Shown: piece by piece, positions 58,740 through 62,581 of the stretch | How the letters are laid out: every line of letters starts with the position of its first letter | Numbering within the stretch: position 1 is the first letter of the stretch | DNA from: Planctomycetota bacterium | GTDB lineage: Bacteria; Planctomycetota; UBA1135; UBA2386 | Direction of reading: 5' to 3' | NCBI GenBank assembly: GCA_020851075.1 | Contig: JADZDL010000018.1 | Coordinates: forward strand, 1 to 62,581 | DNA: 62,581 nt | The notes under the pieces: generated by a model | What the model saw: the letters and a program-made list of their open reading frames with translations, nothing else | What the model was told of the DNA's origin: nothing | The model's database searches: none | Made by a program: the position numbers and the translations under genes

Positions 58740-60788
58740 TCAGCGCACGACGATCGGCAACGTGGCGTCGAACGTCTGGCGGCCACCTGGTTGGAGATCC
58801 ACATGAAACGTGCGCGTGCCGTCGGCGACGAATAACGGGTATTCGCCGGGCTTCTCGATCGTGTAGACGGACATGGCGTCCACACCAGGTGGGCCCGCCG
58901 CGAGGACCTCGGCGCGGAGGATCGGGCGTTCGATGCGCAGCGTGGTCCAGCGCCCACTGCCGCGCGCGACCTGGTCCGGAAGTTCGGGCGAGAGCTGAAA
59001 CCACGCGACGAGCTGAGTGCGGCCTTCGAGAGTCTCCAGCACACACCCATTGCGGGTCGTGCCCGGCATTAGCGGCACGTGGATGTCGCCGTCGAGGAAT
59101 GCGGGCAAGGTGGTGTCGAGGCCGGCGGTGCGCTGCAGGCGAATCCCCAAGCGTCCGCCTGCCATCGCTTGTGCACGCAAGTGGCACCAGACAGCATCCG
59201 TCACCGTAGATGTCACTTCGGCCCGCAGGGCGGCCGCGTCGACATTCACCACGCGGGCAGGGAAGCTGCATTTGAGCACCCACGCAAACACTTCACCCGT
59301 CTCGCCTACGCGCGGCGGTTCGAAGCGATCCATGAGGAAGTCACCCTTGCGCGCTGCGCCCAGCGAGTAGGCCGTGCCGAGTTTCAAGAACAGGGCCTCG
59401 GCGCGCGAGGTATCGACATTGCGCAGTTGCAGCGTCCAACGTTGCAAGGCAGGGGGCGAGAGGGTCAGTTCGGTGATCCCTCCCGCCGTGATCACAACCG
59501 CCTCCGCGGCCACCGGCCCTCGACCAAGGTTCACTTCCCAGAGGAGGCGGTAGGTGCCAGGCAGCAGCGAGCTGAGTCCGGTGGCGCGATCGAGCTTGGT
59601 TGGTTGCCGCGCCTGGTCGCGAGCGCCATCGATACACTCTGCGAGCAAGTCGACGACCGAACCTGGTTCTGGAGCATCCGCGACATGCACAACGAGTGTG
59701 CCAAGGCGATTGGTCGCTGCGGGTGGCACAAACCAGAGATCCCCGCTGGTGCGCACGTTGGCCATCAACATCGTGAACGGGCCCAGTTGCTCCGTCGAAC
59801 CATGCAGGGTTTCCGCGCTTTCCGCGCTGGCTCGTCGGCACAAGAAGAGAGGCTCGACTTCGTGGGGGCGACGCATAGCCTCCAACGACAACCATGCGTG
59901 CTGCTCATGTCCTGGTGAGCCCACGGCGATGCCGACCAGCGATTCGATGGGAGAGAGCACGAGTTCGCCCTCAGTCTGTTGGAGGTCGAAGGCACCATGT
60001 TCGTCCTGCAGCGGAAAGGTGGCTGCGTAGCGGGGCCACACGCCGCGGCCGGCATTGGTCGGCTTCTTCACCGCGAGCGTGCCGCGCATCGCACCGTCTG
60101 GCAGATAACACGCGGCGCGGCCCTTCGCATCGAGGCCCAGCACCAACTGCTGGCCACGCAGGCGCGGCGGATCGGCCGCCGGTCGGAGCAGCACCGCAAG
60201 TCGCGACAGCAGTTCGGGCGAAGGGCCCAGGACCCGAATTGTGATAGGTTGCACACCACATTGCAGGTCGACGCGGCGTTGCTCGCCGCGAGTGAGGCGA
60301 ACCCAAGCCGGTGCCACCGGCACGCCGCTGGCTGCGTCGGCGGGTTCGTAGACATAGGCACCGACCAACAGCCACTCGTTCACGGGGGCGCGCAGGGTCG
60401 TCGCATACTCAACTGCTGCGCCACTGCGCGATGCCGAGCCGAGTTCGTAATCGTGGTCGGTGCCGAGGAAGAACCGCACGCGCCGTTCGCGCGGGGTGCC
60501 TTGACAATGGAGTCGCACATCGAGGGCCGCCGTGCCGACGGGTTCGGTGGCACCGGACGGCAAGGGTTGGTCGGCGCGCTCCGGAGCCGCTACGGGGCCG
60601 TCACCATTCGCACCAAACGCCCCCGACTGTCCAGGCTGCTCCTCGACCGGCGCACTCTGGTCCGGTGCAGGGTTCGGGGGAGGCTCATAGAACCACCAGC
60701 CGATGGCAAACACGCCGACCGCCAGCACGACCGCCAGCGCGGCCAGGGCCATGGCGGGGCGGTTGTGGTTCCTGGGCGGCGGAGTCAT
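58740..60788 (-). CDS. Large membrane-anchored protein, unknown function
   Basis: 682 residues from ATG 60788. One membrane helix (about 12-34, AMALAALAVVLAVGVFAIGW) follows a short Pro-rich N-terminus, so most of the protein is outside. A Pro/Gln/Glu/Ala-rich linker (35-80) leads to beta-rich domains. The region reads like several Ig- or carboxypeptidase-regulatory-like modules, e.g. LDVRLHCQGTPRERRVRFFL, and ends RTFHVDLQPGGRQTFDATLP. No enzyme motif is seen. It converges with the SASA-type gene after 10 bp. Confidence 0.6.
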   Translation of the reverse strand: MTPPPRNHNRPAMALAALAVVLAVGVFAIGWWFYEPPPNPAPDQSAPVEEQPGQSGAFGANGDGPVAAPERADQPLPSGATEPVGTAALDVRLHCQGTPRERRVRFFLGTDHDYELGSASRSGAAVEYATTLRAPVNEWLLVGAYVYEPADAASGVPVAPAWVRLTRGEQRRVDLQCGVQPITIRVLGPSPELLSRLAVLLRPAADPPRLRGQQLVLGLDAKGRAACYLPDGAMRGTLAVKKPTNAGRGVWPRYAATFPLQDEHGAFDLQQTEGELVLSPIESLVGIAVGSPGHEQHAWLSLEAMRRPHEVEPLFLCRRASAESAETLHGSTEQLGPFTMLMANVRTSGDLWFVPPAATNRLGTLVVHVADAPEPGSVVDLLAECIDGARDQARQPTKLDRATGLSSLLPGTYRLLWEVNLGRGPVAAEAVVITAGGITELTLSPPALQRWTLQLRNVDTSRAEALFLKLGTAYSLGAARKGDFLMDRFEPPRVGETGEVFAWVLKCSFPARVVNVDAAALRAEVTSTVTDAVWCHLRAQAMAGGRLGIRLQRTAGLDTTLPAFLDGDIHVPLMPGTTRNGCVLETLEGRTQLVAWFQLSPELPDQVARGSGRWTTLRIERPILRAEVLAAGPPGVDAMSVYTIEKPGEYPLFVADGTRTFHVDLQPGGRQTFDATLPIVVR

Positions 60789-60801
60789 GGCACATACATT
60801 A

Positions 60802-60822
60802 CGCGGCGGCAATTGCGCCGCG
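60802..60822. promoter_or_regulatory. Inverted repeat between divergent genes
   Basis: CGCGGCG-GCAATTG-CGCCGCG: a perfect 7-bp inverted repeat with a 7-bp centre, between the large minus-strand gene and the lipoprotein gene that starts at 60935. It could be an operator. Nothing else stands out in the 146-bp gap. Confidence 0.35.
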
Positions 60823-60934
60823 CGCTGTTCGGTTTAGGGTTTTCCCGCGCTCGACCTTACGAACTGCCGATGTTATCGGCTCTGGCCTCATGCTGACCCC
60901 GCCCCGGGGCAGTCGGAACCACCTCTCCCCAACC

Positions 60935-61732
60935 ATGCAATTGTCCAAAACGTTGCTGCTGGGTGCCCTGCTGCTAGCAGGGTGCGACAGCAAGATCACC
61001 CAGTCCACCAACACCGCGCTGCAGGCGAAGGTCAACACGGTCACGGGGTGCTTTCCCGACCACCTCGAGAAGATCAACGCGCTGCTCGACTACGCGCAGT
61101 TGTGGCGCCTCAACGACGGCAGCAACCCGGCGGACCCGTCGGGGCTTTCGTGGTCGGAGCAAGGGGATGGCACGCTCGATATCACCTACACGATCGGCGC
61201 CTTCACGATCACCTCGACGATTTCCTTCTACAGCCCGACCGGTGTGCTGCAGAACCTCGCGATCACGAGCACCGATCTCTCTGGTGCCGTTGCCGAAGCG
61301 GCGGCCCAACTCGACGCGACGTTCACGACGGGAGACTCGTTCCTGGTCGCCGAGTGGTCTCTGTCAGGCAGTGGAGTGACGGGCTCGGGGGCCTTCACGG
61401 GCATCTTCTCAGGCACGTCGCGTCTGCATCAGATCAGCACGACGACCGCCACACCCGCAGGTGGTCCGCCGCCGAACGCCGACGGGTCGATCACGATCGT
61501 CGACAGCGACACGTGCACGTTGACCTTCAACACGACGGGACTGCAGACCGACGCAACGACCTCGCAGGATTACCCAATTGGCAGTGTGACGTTCACACTC
61601 GTTGGCCCCGATGCCACGGTCACGGCGACGTTCACCATGGATAGCACCGTGGAAGCGACCTTGGTCGTGGACACGGTGCCTGGCGTTTTCACGATCAACC
61701 TCTCGACGCGCAGCGTCACCCACAGCCGGTGA
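60935..61732 (+). CDS. Lipoprotein of unknown function
   Basis: 265 residues from ATG 60935. Signal MQLSKTLLLGALLLAGCDSK with lipobox LAGC. The mature protein starts helical, then is Ser/Thr-rich and beta-like, with YTIGAFTITSTISFYSPTG. No family match. The next gene begins across its stop (GTGA overlap if its upstream GTG is used), so the two appear to form a pair. Confidence 0.65.
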   Translation: MQLSKTLLLGALLLAGCDSKITQSTNTALQAKVNTVTGCFPDHLEKINALLDYAQLWRLNDGSNPADPSGLSWSEQGDGTLDITYTIGAFTITSTISFYSPTGVLQNLAITSTDLSGAVAEAAAQLDATFTTGDSFLVAEWSLSGSGVTGSGAFTGIFSGTSRLHQISTTTATPAGGPPPNADGSITIVDSDTCTLTFNTTGLQTDATTSQDYPIGSVTFTLVGPDATVTATFTMDSTVEATLVVDTVPGVFTINLSTRSVTHSR

Positions 61733-61743
61733 GGAGCCCCACG

Positions 61744-62502
61744 ATGCGCATTCTCTCTCTCGTCGCGATCCTTGCCTGCTCCACCCTCACCTCGTGTTTC
61801 CAGCTCGAAGTGACCGCGCAGGCCGGTTACGCGCAATTGGCGCTCGACGGTGACGTCGGTTACGTCGATGGCGCCACTTCTGCCAGCATTGCCCAGGATA
61901 TCGAATCGGGCTTTGGCCTCGGCGATGACCAAGGCGTGCCGTATGCGCGCGCACAGGTCGACTTTGGTGTGCCGGTGCTCGCGGCCTCAGGCTTCATGTT
62001 TGACGAATCCGGCTCCGGCACGTTGCAGGCCGACTTCGGTAACAACCTGACGGCTGGCACGCAGGTGTTCACGGACTTCACGCTCAATTGCGCGAAGGTT
62101 TCCTACGCGTTCGAGATCGGGCTTGGCCCCGTTTCCATCGAACCTGGCATCGCGGTCGACTTCATCGACCTGTCCGTGAAGGCGCAGGACAGTGTTGGCA
62201 TCTTCACGGAAGACGTGCAGTTGACGGCGCCAATCCCGCTGGCCTTCGTGCGCGGCCTGTTGGATTTCGACTTCATCGCTGCCGTGGCCGAAGTCGGCTA
62301 CATGCAGGTCGATGTGAAGGACGTCAACGCCAAGTTGCTCGACCTCGAAGCACTGGTCGAATATCGCCCCATCGACTGGGTGGACCTGTTTGTTGGTTAC
62401 CGCAGTGTGCGGCTCGAAGCGGATGGGCTCATCGATGGGGATCAGGTGGATCTCGACATCGGGATCAGCGGGTTCCTGATCGGCGGTGGCGTTCGCTTCT
62501 GA
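61744..62502 (+). CDS. Small outer-membrane barrel-like lipoprotein
   Basis: 252 residues from ATG 61744, which has AGGAG 8-9 bp upstream; a GTG at 61729 overlapping the previous stop would add five residues. Signal MRILSLVAILACSTLTSC with a Cys at a lipobox. The mature part has many alternating strands, such as VPYARAQVDFGVPVLAASGF and VDLFVGYRSVRLEADGL, and ends FLIGGGVRF with the C-terminal Phe of outer-membrane barrels. It is probably an eight-stranded-type beta barrel or a related surface protein. Function unknown. Confidence 0.62.
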   Translation: MRILSLVAILACSTLTSCFQLEVTAQAGYAQLALDGDVGYVDGATSASIAQDIESGFGLGDDQGVPYARAQVDFGVPVLAASGFMFDESGSGTLQADFGNNLTAGTQVFTDFTLNCAKVSYAFEIGLGPVSIEPGIAVDFIDLSVKAQDSVGIFTEDVQLTAPIPLAFVRGLLDFDFIAAVAEVGYMQVDVKDVNAKLLDLEALVEYRPIDWVDLFVGYRSVRLEADGLIDGDQVDLDIGISGFLIGGGVRF

Positions 62503-62506
62503 GTGG

Positions 62507-62581
62507 ATGGTCGTTGCGGCGCTGCCTCTGCTGTTGATGGCTGCGTCACTTCGCAGGCAGCATCTCCGCATCGCCGCGCTA
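62507..62581 (+). CDS. Possible start of a further gene (cut by window edge)
   Basis: ATG at 62507 opens 25 codons that begin MVVAALPLLLMAASL, hydrophobic and signal-like, and run off the right edge in frame. A GTG four bases upstream, in a different frame, is an alternative. Too little is visible to assign a role. Confidence 0.25.
   Translation, partial: MVVAALPLLLMAASLRRQHLRIAAL

Noticed and set aside
1..62581. CRISPR arrays, tRNA/rRNA genes, insertion sequences, prophage genes
   Set aside because: Read through for direct repeats, transposase motifs and phage structural proteins; none seen.

Overview
The window reads as chromosomal DNA of a high-GC, Gram-negative, flagellated bacterium. 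I think a planctomycete or close relative is most likely. The clues are a transmembrane Ser/Thr kinase with a long C-terminal helical/TPR region, HEAT+VWA and beta-propeller exported proteins, a DUF3299-like protein, many secreted or lipoprotein genes of unknown function, and a clade II nitrous-oxide reductase cluster. This assignment is inference; no rRNA or tRNA gene is present to test it. I saw no CRISPR array, insertion sequence or phage gene.

Region 1 (1-14.3 kb, mostly minus strand) is a flagellar rod/hook operon in the order fliK-flgD-flgE-flgF-flgG-flgA-flgH-flgI-flgJ(rod-binding only)-flgN-flgK-flgL, then a small FliE-like protein and a GNAT acetyltransferase that runs off the left edge. 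It has a good -24/-12 (sigma54) promoter with a candidate enhancer palindrome about 118 bp further upstream. The divergent gene is a FlgM-like anti-sigma28 factor preceded by a very good sigma28 promoter, so the intergenic region looks like the switch between middle and late flagellar genes. Region 2 (14.3-17.6 kb) holds a divergent pair of exported proteins, a YVTN-type beta-propeller and a HEAT+VWA protein.

Region 3 (17.6-23.9 kb, all plus strand) is the accessory part. It has about 12 small, unrelated, codirectional genes: soluble orphan domains, small membrane proteins, a DUF2199-membrane fusion and a zincin-like HEVGH protein. Several junctions contain perfect hairpins. It resembles a polyimmunity or cassette-type array, but no integrase, convincing attC site or toxin is visible.

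Region 4 (23.9-29 kb, minus) is a tightly overlapping lysine/diaminopimelate operon, M20 deacylase (dapE-like)-lysC-dapB-dapA-dapD, of the succinylase route, with a structured leader. Region 5 (29-43.3 kb) carries a secreted beta-helix protein, a DegT/StrS sugar aminotransferase, a Ser/Thr kinase, a giant GlmS-like protein, exported HEAT and DUF3299-like proteins, a secreted esterase and three translationally coupled lipoprotein genes.

Region 6 (43.3-51.3 kb) is a nitrous-oxide respiration cluster. An Rrf2-family regulator with three Fe-S-type cysteines and a FAS1 lipoprotein face away from cytochrome c-nosZ-nosD-nosF-nosL-nosY and a conserved-looking membrane protein. NosZ is clade II and has a lipoprotein-type signal. 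Region 7 (51.3-62.6 kb) holds exported proteins and hydrolases: a GNAT enzyme, a PhoD-type phosphatase, a HAD-IG 5'-nucleotidase, a SASA-type esterase, a large membrane-anchored protein, and a lipoprotein/barrel-like pair at the right edge.
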